A DNA stretch of 8,444 nt from Gammaproteobacteria bacterium (GCA_003646355.1 QNFO01000036.1:1-8444), one strand, 5' to 3'. Counted from the stretch's first letter, positions 1-5,809 are shown. Numbers and translations: made by a program. The notes: generated by a model not told the origin, from the sequence alone.

Positions 1-333
1 AGTCGGCACGTAATCCCCGTTGAAATGAGTGAGGGTGTTGCCGTCAAAAAAGAGTGTGATTCGTTCGCGCATTTCAGGGCGGCCTGGGGGTTTAACGCTG
101 TAATAGTAGTCCCAGCGGTCCTGGTCGAAGGTGTCCATTAGCAAAGGGGTACCTAAAATATAACGTACTTGCGAGCGGGTCATGCCGGGACGCAACTGGT
201 CGACCATTTCCTGGTTGACGATATTGCCCTGCTGTACTGTTACCTTGTGAAGGTCGGGGTATTTGAGGTAGGAGCAGCCGTTTAAGAGTGCGGCGGTAAC
301 AATTACGAGGGCCAGGAGAAAGCGGCTTGGCAT
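1..333 (-). CDS. bamE: BamE (SmpA/OmlA) outer-membrane assembly lipoprotein, 5' part only
   Basis: BamE is a small lipoprotein of the beta-barrel assembly machine (BAM), which inserts proteins into the outer membrane. The visible 111 codons have no stop before the window edge, so the C-terminus is missing. Reading from the ATG at 333, residues 5-17 form a hydrophobic signal peptide, followed by a lipobox LLNGC with the lipidated cysteine at position 20. The BamE fold signature follows: QQGN at 34-37, LRPGMTRSQV at 47-56, LGTPL at 60-64 and WDYYYS at 74-79. E. coli BamE has the matching QGN, IRVGMTQQQV, LGTPL and WFYVF. The gene points away from fur, the same divergent arrangement as omlA-fur in pseudomonads. 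The Shine-Dalgarno is weak (GGAA about 6 nt upstream). Identification is by family motifs, and confidence is high despite the truncation. Confidence 0.93.
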   Translation of the reverse strand, partial: MPSRFLLALVIVTAALLNGCSYLKYPDLHKVTVQQGNIVNQEMVDQLRPGMTRSQVRYILGTPLLMDTFDQDRWDYYYSVKPPGRPEMRERITLFFDGNTLTHFNGDYVPT

Positions 334-403
334 TTGGGGTTCCAGTCTGTGAATCGAACGGGGATAATACCCTATTCAGCAAATCTGTGAGAAGAGGTCA
401 TCA
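334..403. promoter_or_regulatory. Divergent bamE/fur promoter region
   Basis: Seventy bases separate the two start codons and must hold both promoters unless one lies inside a gene. The best -10 candidates overlap: GATAAT at 363-368 for fur and, on the other strand, TATTAT (369-364) for bamE. No convincing -35 is visible for either. A GAAGAGG element at about 391-397 gives fur a usable ribosome binding site. I could not see a clear 19-bp Fur box, so autoregulation by Fur is not shown by the sequence. Confidence 0.4.
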
Positions 404-808
404 ATGTCGCAGGGCAATCAAGAACTGAAAAAAGTGGGTTTGAAGGTGACGCATCCCCGCATCAAAATCTTGCAAATTATGGAGAGCGAAAAGCAACGAC
501 ACCTCAGTGCCGATGATGTTTTTCGCTGCCTCCATGAAAAAGGTGAGGACGTGGGTATTGCCACGGTCTATCGCGTACTCACGCAATTTGAAACGGCTGG
601 TTTGATACAGCGTCACAGTTTCGATTCGGGGCCGGCGCTCTATGAGCTCAACCGAGGCGAGCATCACGACCACATGATTTGTGTCGATAGTGGCGAGGTG
701 TCAGAATTTCACAGTGAGGAAATCGAGGCCCTGCAGCGTCGTATCGCCGCCGAAAAAGGTTACGAGCTGATAGGCCATAGCCTGGTGCTCTACGTAAAAC
801 CAAAGTAA
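404..808 (+). CDS. fur: Ferric uptake regulator Fur
   Basis: Fur is a cytoplasmic dimeric metal-responsive repressor that uses Fe(II) as corepressor to shut off iron-uptake genes. The 134 residues are the length I recall for Pseudomonas Fur, and shorter than E. coli's 148. The N-terminal winged helix has LKKVGLKVTHPRIKIL (8-23) and the recognition-helix motif GIATVYRVLTQFETAGL (51-67). Metal ligands by E. coli numbering are present: H33, E81, H88 and H90 for one site, and H87, D89, E108 and H125 for the other. C93 is present but the partner C96 is serine, giving ICVDSG instead of CxxC, as in Pseudomonas Fur. That usually means there is no structural Cys4 zinc site. The ATG at 404 has a GAAGAGG element 6 nt upstream. 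Fur is unlikely to be cotranscribed with the following ACAD genes, given a 97-bp gap with two small hairpins. Confidence 0.96.
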   Translation: MSQGNQELKKVGLKVTHPRIKILQIMESEKQRHLSADDVFRCLHEKGEDVGIATVYRVLTQFETAGLIQRHSFDSGPALYELNRGEHHDHMICVDSGEVSEFHSEEIEALQRRIAAEKGYELIGHSLVLYVKPK

Positions 809-831
809 TAAACGATAGTTGTTTTTCATTG

Positions 832-853
832 CCAGCGGGTTTGTTTGTGCTGG
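832..853 (+). terminator. Weak hairpin after fur
   Basis: CCAGC (832-836) pairs with GCTGG (849-853) around a 12-nt loop, 24 bases after the fur stop. The sequence after it (TTGAAAAAG) is not a T-run, so intrinsic termination would be inefficient. It is the only terminator-like element directly after fur. Confidence 0.2.
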
Positions 854-868
854 TTGAAAAAGTTAACA

Positions 869-887
869 GGGGTGTTTTTAGCACCCC
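869..887 (+). promoter_or_regulatory. 6-bp perfect hairpin just before the first ACAD ribosome binding site
   Basis: GGGGTG (869-874) pairs perfectly with CACCCC (882-887) around a 7-nt loop TTTTTAG. It ends 6 bases before the GAGGAGAGG ribosome binding site at 894. There is no T-run after it, so it could be a 5'-UTR structure or a protein-binding dyad rather than a terminator. Confidence 0.3.
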
Positions 888-893
888 GCGAAT

Positions 894-902
894 GAGGAGA
901 GG
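894..902 (+). promoter_or_regulatory. Strong ribosome binding site that fixes a GTG start
   Basis: GAGGAGAGG sits about 6 nt (from AGGAG) before the GTG at 906. This supports GTG as the start of the first ACAD over the next in-frame ATG at 960, which would cut into the N-terminal helix. Confidence 0.7.
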
Positions 903-905
903 AAA

Positions 906-2033
906 GTGGAAGACATTAGTTTGCAGTCGCGCATCGACGTGCTCAGCGAAGAGCAGGTAATGATTCAAGATAGTGCCGTTGCGTTTATCGCCCAGGACGA
1001 AGAGCTTAAAAAGGTGCGTGAAAATCGTTTCACACAACCCGGTTACGATGCGCAGACCTGGGCCGAAATGGCCGAAGCCGGTTGGCTGGGTTTTTTGGTG
1101 CCGGAAGAATACGACGGTATTGGTTTGGCGTTTTCCGATCTCAGTCTGGTGTTGATCCAGTTGGGCAAAGGTTTAGTGCCAGCACCTTTCTCTGCCACTG
1201 CCGTATTGGCGGCGCGTACCCTTGTTAAAAGCGACAATGAGTCTTTCAAGAAAGCCCGCTTGCCCGCATTGATTAGCGGTGAGTGGAAGCCGGCAATCGC
1301 CTGGCAGGAAACTCGCGCAACGCTGGATGTTAAAGCCGAGAAAGTCACCTGTGCCGATGGCAAGCTGAATGGCCAGAAGTTGTTTGTGCCCGATGCCGGT
1401 GGTGCCGATGCCTTTATCGTTTCCGCTGCGACAGCCGAAGGTACGACCCTGTATGAAGTTGAGAAAGACGCCAGTGGCCTGAGCATTGAATACGCCCAGC
1501 GTGTCGACGGTGGTTTTTATGCCACCCTGACTTTTGACAATGTTGCCGTCGGTGAGCAAGTCGCCAGCGCCGCCGTTGCTGAGCAGGCTTTGGCCTCGGC
1601 TCTAGACGAAGCGCGCGTTGCCGCCAGTGCCGAGCTACTGGGTGTGATGACCCGGGCGCTGGAAATCACTGTCGATTATCTTACTCAGCGGGTGCAGTTC
1701 GACAAGCCCATTGGTAGTTTTCAGTCGCTGCAACACAAAGCGGTCGACCTGTTTGTGTTGTCTGAAATTTCTCGCTCGGTGCTGTTGCAAACCACTGCTC
1801 TGTTCGACGGCGATGCTTCGGATAAAGAACGCGCGATTGCCGCCAGCCAGCTTAAGTCGCGCTGTGGCGACGCAGCCCTGCAAATCACCAAAGATGCCAT
1901 CCAGTTACACGGCGGCATTGGTTATACCGATGAATGTAATATCGGCCTCTACCTGAAAAAAGCCATGTACCTCTCCTCCCTGTGGGGCAACCCCACAGCC
2001 CACCGTGGTCGTTATGCTGCTCTCGTTTTATAA
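906..2033 (+). CDS. Acyl-CoA dehydrogenase-like protein, catalytic-glutamate-less (beta-type) subunit
   Basis: This 375-residue ACAD-fold protein most likely serves as the non-catalytic partner in a heteromeric flavin enzyme that makes the first alpha,beta-double bond of a CoA thioester. Visible family motifs are LVPEEYDGIG (64-73), RVQFDKPIGSFQ (262-273) and QLHGGIGYTDE (333-343). The last two supply the Arg/Gln/Gly-Gly contacts to the FAD bound mainly by the adjacent subunit. Missing are the flavin loop (canonical TEPGAGSD; here WQETRATLD, 133-141) and both known positions of the catalytic base. The MCAD position in YEGT reads LWGN (Trp360), and the isovaleryl-CoA dehydrogenase position in LDLER reads LDEAR (Ala236). 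It therefore should not work alone. It lies 78 bp before the next ACAD on the same strand. Mycobacterial FadE/ChsE alpha2-beta2 pairs are the known precedent. The substrate cannot be told from sequence; bulky or branched acyl-CoA (including steroid side chains) is an inference from that precedent. Confidence 0.88.
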   Translation: MEDISLQSRIDVLSEEQVMIQDSAVAFIAQDEELKKVRENRFTQPGYDAQTWAEMAEAGWLGFLVPEEYDGIGLAFSDLSLVLIQLGKGLVPAPFSATAVLAARTLVKSDNESFKKARLPALISGEWKPAIAWQETRATLDVKAEKVTCADGKLNGQKLFVPDAGGADAFIVSAATAEGTTLYEVEKDASGLSIEYAQRVDGGFYATLTFDNVAVGEQVASAAVAEQALASALDEARVAASAELLGVMTRALEITVDYLTQRVQFDKPIGSFQSLQHKAVDLFVLSEISRSVLLQTTALFDGDASDKERAIAASQLKSRCGDAALQITKDAIQLHGGIGYTDECNIGLYLKKAMYLSSLWGNPTAHRGRYAALVL

Positions 2034-2061
2034 AGGGGTTTTATAAAGCGGTTTTACAAAC
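2025..2061 (+). repeat. Three tandem 13-bp repeats over the first ACAD stop codon
   Basis: GTTTTATAAAG at 2025-2035 recurs exactly at 2038-2048 and imperfectly (GTTTTACAAAC) at 2051-2061, giving a strict 13-bp period with 2-bp spacers. The core TTTATAAA is self-complementary. The first unit contains the TAA stop (2031-2033) of the upstream ACAD. It may be a slippage product, an A/T-rich protein-binding array, or an internal promoter region for the next gene. Confidence 0.6.
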
Positions 2062-2111
2062 TGCAGGTTTCAGTTTGAGTTAACGACACAACATAAGTTT
2101 TAGGAGAGAAG

Positions 2112-3260
2112 ATGACTGATTACAACGCAATGGCGGATAGCGACTTTCGCAAAATGCTCAACGACTGGCTGGTCGAGAATTACCCCGACGAGCTGCGCTT
2201 TCCCGCTGAACGCATGCACTGGGACCAGTGCGGCGACTGGTATATGACCCTGGCGAAAAAAGGCTGGTTGGCACCGGGCTGGCCGGCGGAACATGGCGGC
2301 ATGGGGCTCGACGCCAATAAGCTGCTGATATTAATGGAAGAGTTTGAAGGCTACGGCGTTGGCCGTACGCCGGATCAGGGCATGACCATGATCGGGCCGC
2401 TGTTAATTCAGTACGGCACCGAAGAGCAGCGCCAGCACTATCTGCCGAAAATCCTTAACGGTGAAAATATCTGGTGTCAGGGTTACTCCGAGCCGGGTGC
2501 CGGTTCTGACCTCGCCAGCCTGCGCACTGCAGCCGTACGCGATGGCGATGACTACATCATCAACGGCCACAAGATCTGGACCACCCTGGCGATGGACGCC
2601 AACATGATCTTCACCCTGGTGCGTACCAATAAAGAGGGCAAGAAGCAGCAGGGCATTACCTTTTTGCTGATCCCCCTCGACAGTCCCGGCATTACCGTGC
2701 GCGGCATCGACAACCTTGGCATGCACGATGAATTCGCCGAAGTGTTTTTCGACGACGTACGCGTACCGGTTGCCAACGTGGTGGGTAAAGAAGATGACGG
2801 CTGGACCATTGCCAAGGCCTTGCTCGGCCACGAACGTATCTTTATCGGTAGCCCAAAGATGGCCTCGCTGGCAATGAATCGCCTCAAAGCACTGGCTGAA
2901 GGCGCTGACATGTTTGGCGATCCCCTCTTTGTCGAGCGCTACACCGTACTCAAGTTGGAGATTGAAGACCTGTCTGCGGCCTATATGCGTTTTGTCGAAG
3001 TGCTGAAGCGCGGCGGCAAAATTGGTGCCGAAGTGTCGATGTTGAAGATCTGGAATACCGAGACCCAGCAGCGCATTACAGATTTGATGCTCGATGTCGC
3101 TGGCGAGAACTGTGGTGTTTCCGATGCTATCCCCACGGGTGATACCGCCGTGAGTGCGCCGGGTGAATTTATTGGTGCTCGCCCGACCACTATCTATGGC
3201 GGTAGTAACCAGATTCAGCGCAATATTTTGGCGAAGGCTGTTTTGAAGTTGCCGAGCTAA
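2112..3260 (+). CDS. Acyl-CoA dehydrogenase, catalytic (alpha-type) subunit 1
   Basis: This 382-residue FAD-dependent ACAD fits the catalytic half of a heteromeric enzyme. It carries the flavin/substrate loop WCQGYSEPGAGSDLASLRT (121-139) and WTT (156-158). The catalytic base is probably Glu241 in LLGHERI (238-243), matching Glu254 of isovaleryl-CoA dehydrogenase (LDLERL). The MCAD-type glutamate is absent: the C-terminal motif reads IYGGSNQIQRNILAK (361-375), with Gly where YEGT has Glu. The usual RxxFG and Q-x-x-GG motifs, which contact FAD across the dimer, are not recognisable; the region reads GDPLFVERYTVL. The upstream gene supplies exactly those motifs. The ATG at 2112 has AGGAGA 4-5 nt upstream. 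It is the close paralogue of the next gene, with the same architecture and the same C-terminal AKAVLKLPS. Confidence 0.92.
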   Translation: MTDYNAMADSDFRKMLNDWLVENYPDELRFPAERMHWDQCGDWYMTLAKKGWLAPGWPAEHGGMGLDANKLLILMEEFEGYGVGRTPDQGMTMIGPLLIQYGTEEQRQHYLPKILNGENIWCQGYSEPGAGSDLASLRTAAVRDGDDYIINGHKIWTTLAMDANMIFTLVRTNKEGKKQQGITFLLIPLDSPGITVRGIDNLGMHDEFAEVFFDDVRVPVANVVGKEDDGWTIAKALLGHERIFIGSPKMASLAMNRLKALAEGADMFGDPLFVERYTVLKLEIEDLSAAYMRFVEVLKRGGKIGAEVSMLKIWNTETQQRITDLMLDVAGENCGVSDAIPTGDTAVSAPGEFIGARPTTIYGGSNQIQRNILAKAVLKLPS

Positions 3261-3275
3261 ACACGCAATAAATAG

Positions 3276-3301
3276 CGGCGGGTGCAGAGCGCGGCCCGCC
3301 G
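3276..3301 (+). promoter_or_regulatory. GC-rich 7-bp hairpin between the two alpha-type ACAD genes
   Basis: CGGCGGG (3276-3282) pairs perfectly with CCCGCCG (3295-3301) around a 12-nt loop. An alternative fold pairs GTGCA (3282-3286) with TGCAC (3302-3306). The flank afterwards is AAATAATAAATAG with no T-run, so it is not a standard terminator. A role in mRNA stability or in limiting read-through to the third gene is an inference. Confidence 0.4.
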
Positions 3302-3318
3302 TGCACTAAATAATAAAT

Positions 3319-3323
3319 AGGTG
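3319..3323 (+). promoter_or_regulatory. Ribosome binding site that favours ATG 3330 over GTG 3321
   Basis: AGGTG at 3319-3323 lies 6 nt before the ATG at 3330. The upstream in-frame GTG at 3321 falls inside this element, so it is unlikely to be the start. Starting at 3330 also aligns the N-terminus with the paralogue upstream. Confidence 0.55.
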
Positions 3324-3329
3324 TGCAGA

Positions 3330-4463
3330 ATGGACGACCAGGCATTTCGGCTCCACGTTCGCGAGTGGCTTGAGGCAAACTTCCCCAAAGAAATGCGCTT
3401 TCCGCCTCGGCGCCTAGATTTTGATCAGGCCATGGATTGGCATAAAAAACTCAATGAGCAAGGTTGGGTCGCACCGGGTTGGCCGCAAGAGCACGGTGGC
3501 ATGGGCCTTAGTCCCTATCAGCAGATTATTTTTTCTGAAGAGCTCGATCGCGTTGGCGCTTTTATTATTCCCAGTTTTGGCGTGACCATGCTGGGGCCGC
3601 TGTTATTGGGCTACGGCACCGATGAGCAGCGTGCGGAGTATTTGCCGAAGATTCTCTCTGGTGAGCATATCTGGTGTCAGGGTTACTCCGAGCCGGGTGC
3701 CGGATCTGATCTGGCCAGCCTGCGCACGTCGGCTGAGGTTGATGGCGATGACTACATCGTCAATGGCCAAAAAACTTGGACCACGATGGCTCAGCAGGCG
3801 AATATGGTTTTCCTGCTGGTGCGTACCGACAAAGAGGCGAAGAAGCAAAAGGGTATTAGCTTCCTATTGGTGCCCATGGATACCCCCGGCATTACCGTCC
3901 GTGAGATCGACAATATCGGTGGTTACTCCGAATTTGCTGAGGTTTTCTTCGACAATGTAAGAGTGCCTCGAACAAACATGGTCGGCGCAGTGAATCAGGG
4001 CTGGACCATGGCGAAGGCTTTACTTGGCGCTGAACGTATTTTGCTCGGTAGCCCCAAGCTGGCCAAATTCCCCTTGCAACGCCTGCAAGCCTTGGCTAAT
4101 GATTTTGGTTTGTTTGATGATCCCGTGTTCAAAGAACGCTTCACCAAATTACATATGGATGTTGAAGATTCGGTGGCGGTTTATATACGCATGCTAGAAG
4201 TGATGCGTCGCGGTGAGCAGCTAGGCCCGGAAATATCTATCTTAAAACTGGCAGTGACGGAGATGTTTCAGCAGGTGGCGGATTTAATCCTCGATGCCTC
4301 TGCTGAGTTCGCGGGCACGGAGTCGGTGATCCCTCTGTCTGACGGCACGTCCTACAAGCCCGTCAATACTTACTATCTCTCTCGCCCCTCTACTATTTAT
4401 GGGGGTAGTAGTCAGGTGCAGCGTAATATTCTCGCCAAAGCCGTGTTAAAGCTGCCGAGTTAG
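3330..4463 (+). CDS. Acyl-CoA dehydrogenase, catalytic (alpha-type) subunit 2
   Basis: This protein has 377 residues from ATG 3330. It is paralogous along its whole length to the gene before it and has the same layout. The flavin loop WCQGYSEPGAGSDLASLRT (115-133) is identical in protein and almost identical in DNA. WTT follows at about 150-152, and the probable catalytic Glu235 sits in LLGAERI. The C-terminal motif reads IYGGSSQVQRNILAK, again with Gly replacing the MCAD glutamate. Like its paralogue it lacks the RxxFG and QxxGG motifs for cross-subunit FAD contact, so it should need the beta-type protein encoded at 906. A distinguishing difference is the longer segment before the C-terminal motif (SDGTSYKPVNTYYLSRPS). 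It may pair with the same beta subunit to give a second substrate range, or the two alphas may act together. Neither is shown by sequence. Confidence 0.92.
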   Translation: MDDQAFRLHVREWLEANFPKEMRFPPRRLDFDQAMDWHKKLNEQGWVAPGWPQEHGGMGLSPYQQIIFSEELDRVGAFIIPSFGVTMLGPLLLGYGTDEQRAEYLPKILSGEHIWCQGYSEPGAGSDLASLRTSAEVDGDDYIVNGQKTWTTMAQQANMVFLLVRTDKEAKKQKGISFLLVPMDTPGITVREIDNIGGYSEFAEVFFDNVRVPRTNMVGAVNQGWTMAKALLGAERILLGSPKLAKFPLQRLQALANDFGLFDDPVFKERFTKLHMDVEDSVAVYIRMLEVMRRGEQLGPEISILKLAVTEMFQQVADLILDASAEFAGTESVIPLSDGTSYKPVNTYYLSRPSTIYGGSSQVQRNILAKAVLKLPS

Positions 4464-4464
4464 T

Positions 4465-4491
4465 CGGGGGTTTGAAAAAACCTTGTCCCCG
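4465..4491. terminator. Probable terminator after the ACAD genes, possibly two-sided
   Basis: The structure begins 2 bases after the third ACAD stop. An outer stem CGGGG (4465-4469)/CCCCG (4487-4491) competes at one base with an inner stem GGTTT (4469-4473)/AAACC (4478-4482) that closes a GAAA tetraloop. The plus-strand flank after it is CTTTATT, a poor T-run. On the minus strand it lies immediately beyond a TAA at 4494-4496 that ends the open frame of the small gene described below, so it may serve both directions. Confidence 0.4.
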
Positions 4492-4493
4492 CT

Positions 4494-4586
4494 TTATTCC
4501 AGCGGCAACAAGGTTGAAGGGTGGGTATTTGCGCTGTCTTTCTTCTCGTCGGGCTTAAGCGGGCAGCCTTTAATATCATCGCTTAA
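4494..4586 (-). other. Open -1 frame continuing the small membrane-protein gene (30 codons)
   Basis: If reading shifts back one base at the T5 run (minus strand of 4585-4589), the frame avoids the TAA at 4583 and adds a 30-residue hydrophilic tail, with LSDDIKGCPLKPDEKKD at its start, ending at TAA 4494. This frame is open upstream to 4700 but has no start codon of its own. The tail has normal-looking composition and stops 2 bases short of the terminator hairpin. It is probably the true 3' part of the small gene, separated by an indel, by a sequencing error in the homopolymer, or by slippage. Confidence 0.35.
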
Positions 4587-4732
4587 AAAGGTGTTGGCGT
4601 GGATAGAAAGGGCGTGTTCACCTGGGCTATTTGTATTAGCTCTGCCAGGGCTATTGTTAAAATCACAAAGCCGGCTGTAACACTGGCGCTCAATCGTCTT
4701 TTACAAATCTGTGTTTCACAAAGAGTAGACAT
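4583..4732 (-). CDS. Small single-pass membrane protein (49 aa as read), unrecognised
   Basis: I do not recognise this family. From the ATG at 4732 there is a basic N-terminus (MSTLCETQICKRR), then a hydrophobic helix at about residues 14-36 (SASVTAGFVILTIALAEL...), then a short polar tail ending at TAA 4583. The start is supported by AAGGAAG about 5 nt upstream. By the positive-inside rule the N-terminus should be cytoplasmic. The frame extends upstream to another Met at 4837, but that part has no ribosome binding site and overlaps the lysR control region. The product may really be 79 residues if the T5 run near its end is shifted (see the next-frame entry). It is divergent from the LysR gene, so it is a natural candidate target of that regulator. 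This is inference only. Confidence 0.45.
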   Translation of the reverse strand: MSTLCETQICKRRLSASVTAGFVILTIALAELIQIAQVNTPFLSTPTPF

Positions 4733-4817
4733 AATTTCTTCCTTTTTCGGTTTGTTTGCATTGACCAGTATGAGGGGGTCTCTTCTGGCTTGGTAAAGAA
4801 GATTACGCCTGAGGCTG

Positions 4818-4839
4818 CTTTGTGTAAATTCACACAAAG
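4818..4839. promoter_or_regulatory. 22-bp perfect inverted repeat, probable operator in front of the LysR gene
   Basis: CTTTGTGT (4818-4825), a 6-bp spacer AAATTC, and ACACAAAG (4832-4839) form a perfect dyad ending 28 bp before the LysR start codon. The core TGTGT-N6-ACACA is near the CRP/Vfr consensus TGTGA-N6-TCACA, differing at the two inner positions. A smaller related dyad, TGTG-TTT-CACA, lies at 4710-4720. Either LysR autoregulation or a CRP-family site would fit. Confidence 0.5.
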
Positions 4840-4867
4840 TGCAAACTACCTGTGCAATAATGCACGG

Positions 4868-5743
4868 ATGAATGATTGGGATGATTTGCGCTATTTCCTC
4901 GCTGTCGCGAGAAATGGCACGGTTTCAGGGGCGGCGGTAGAGCTGGGTGTGAATCACTCAACGGTTTCACGCCGCATAAATGCTTACGAAAAGAAACATG
5001 ATGTGCGTTTATTCGAGCGCCTGGCTCAGGGTTATGAAATGACCCAGGCAGCGGAGAATATCTATCGCCATGCCCTGGAGATAGAAGAACGCACCCATAT
5101 TGTCGAGCGAGAGCTGTTTGGACGAGATACGCGCTTACAGGGTCGGCTTTGTATCACCGCTTATCACAGTACGGTCAATGATCTGCTGATACCGTCGCTG
5201 AACAATTTTTGCGAACGCTACCCTGAAATTGATCTTGAGCTTTCTGTCACCGCCGATGTGCGGGATTTGTCGGCGCGAGAAGCCGATATTGCCATTCGCG
5301 GCACGCCACAGCCGCCGGATCATCTGGTGGGTAAAAAGGTAGCGGATCTGGATGCGGCTATTTATACCTCAGAGAACTATCAACAGCGTCAGTTGCGTCG
5401 CCCCGAAGTCATACTTTGGCGTGATGAAGTCGTGTTGCCTGAATGGGTGGCGCAGCACTTCCCCGATGCCCGTGTGGTCTTGCGCGTTGATGATGTCACC
5501 GCAATGCGCGCTGCTGTAAAGGCGGGCCTGGGTGTTGCGAGACTGCCCTGTTGGGTGGCCGATGTTTGCCCCGGTTTGTTTAGGCTCAAGCTTGATGTGG
5601 CAGCTATGGGCTGGGGTTTGTGGGTGTTGATTCATGCCGATCTGCGGTCTACGGCCCGGGTGCGAGTGTGTCGTGATTTTCTTATCGAGACATTGGAGAA
5701 ACAACGTGACCTTATAGAAGGGCGCTGTTCCACGTATTTATGA
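4868..5743 (+). CDS. LysR-type transcriptional regulator
   Basis: This is a 291-residue DNA-binding regulator of the LysR family, which normally act as tetramers and respond to a small effector. The N-terminal winged helix-turn-helix is clear: LRYFLAVARNGTVSGAAVEL (7-26), then HSTVSRRINAYEKKHDVRLFER (30-51). A linker helix follows at about 55-88, then the periplasmic-binding-protein-like effector domain from about residue 90 (GRLCITAYHSTVNDLLIPSL, FCERYPEIDLEL, ADIAIRG). I start it at ATG 4868. A longer frame from TTG 4790 would add 26 residues unlike any LysR N-terminus and would run through the inverted repeat. There is no good Shine-Dalgarno; AATAAT at 4856-4861 could be a -10, which would give a leaderless transcript. 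The neighbours are a divergent small membrane gene and, 66 bp downstream, a zinc protein on the same strand. The effector is unknown. Confidence 0.93.
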   Translation: MNDWDDLRYFLAVARNGTVSGAAVELGVNHSTVSRRINAYEKKHDVRLFERLAQGYEMTQAAENIYRHALEIEERTHIVERELFGRDTRLQGRLCITAYHSTVNDLLIPSLNNFCERYPEIDLELSVTADVRDLSAREADIAIRGTPQPPDHLVGKKVADLDAAIYTSENYQQRQLRRPEVILWRDEVVLPEWVAQHFPDARVVLRVDDVTAMRAAVKAGLGVARLPCWVADVCPGLFRLKLDVAAMGWGLWVLIHADLRSTARVRVCRDFLIETLEKQRDLIEGRCSTYL

Positions 5744-5809
5744 GTGAGTAAGATAGACTCATCAGCGTTGATAAACGTATAAAAATAATAATTAACAGGA
5801 TAGAACACC

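Noticed and set aside
363..381. Fur box in the fur promoter
   Set aside because: GATAAT matches one half-site, but the rest does not fit the 19-bp palindrome well enough.
92..382. 96-codon minus-strand frame overlapping bamE
   Set aside because: The frame beside it has a lipobox and the full BamE motif set; this one has no family features and is a shadow.
674..691. Loss of the second cysteine of the Fur CxxC zinc motif as a novelty
   Set aside because: Serine or threonine at this position is what I recall for Pseudomonas-type Fur, so it is ordinary.
4483..4796. Plus-strand small ORFs (65 codons each) in the 4464-4867 gap
   Set aside because: They lack ribosome binding sites and are antisense to the better-supported minus-strand small gene.
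5740..5762. ATGAGT/ACTCAT hairpin at the end of the LysR gene as a terminator
   Set aside because: It has a 6-bp AT-rich stem with an 11-nt loop and no T-run, so it is too weak to call.
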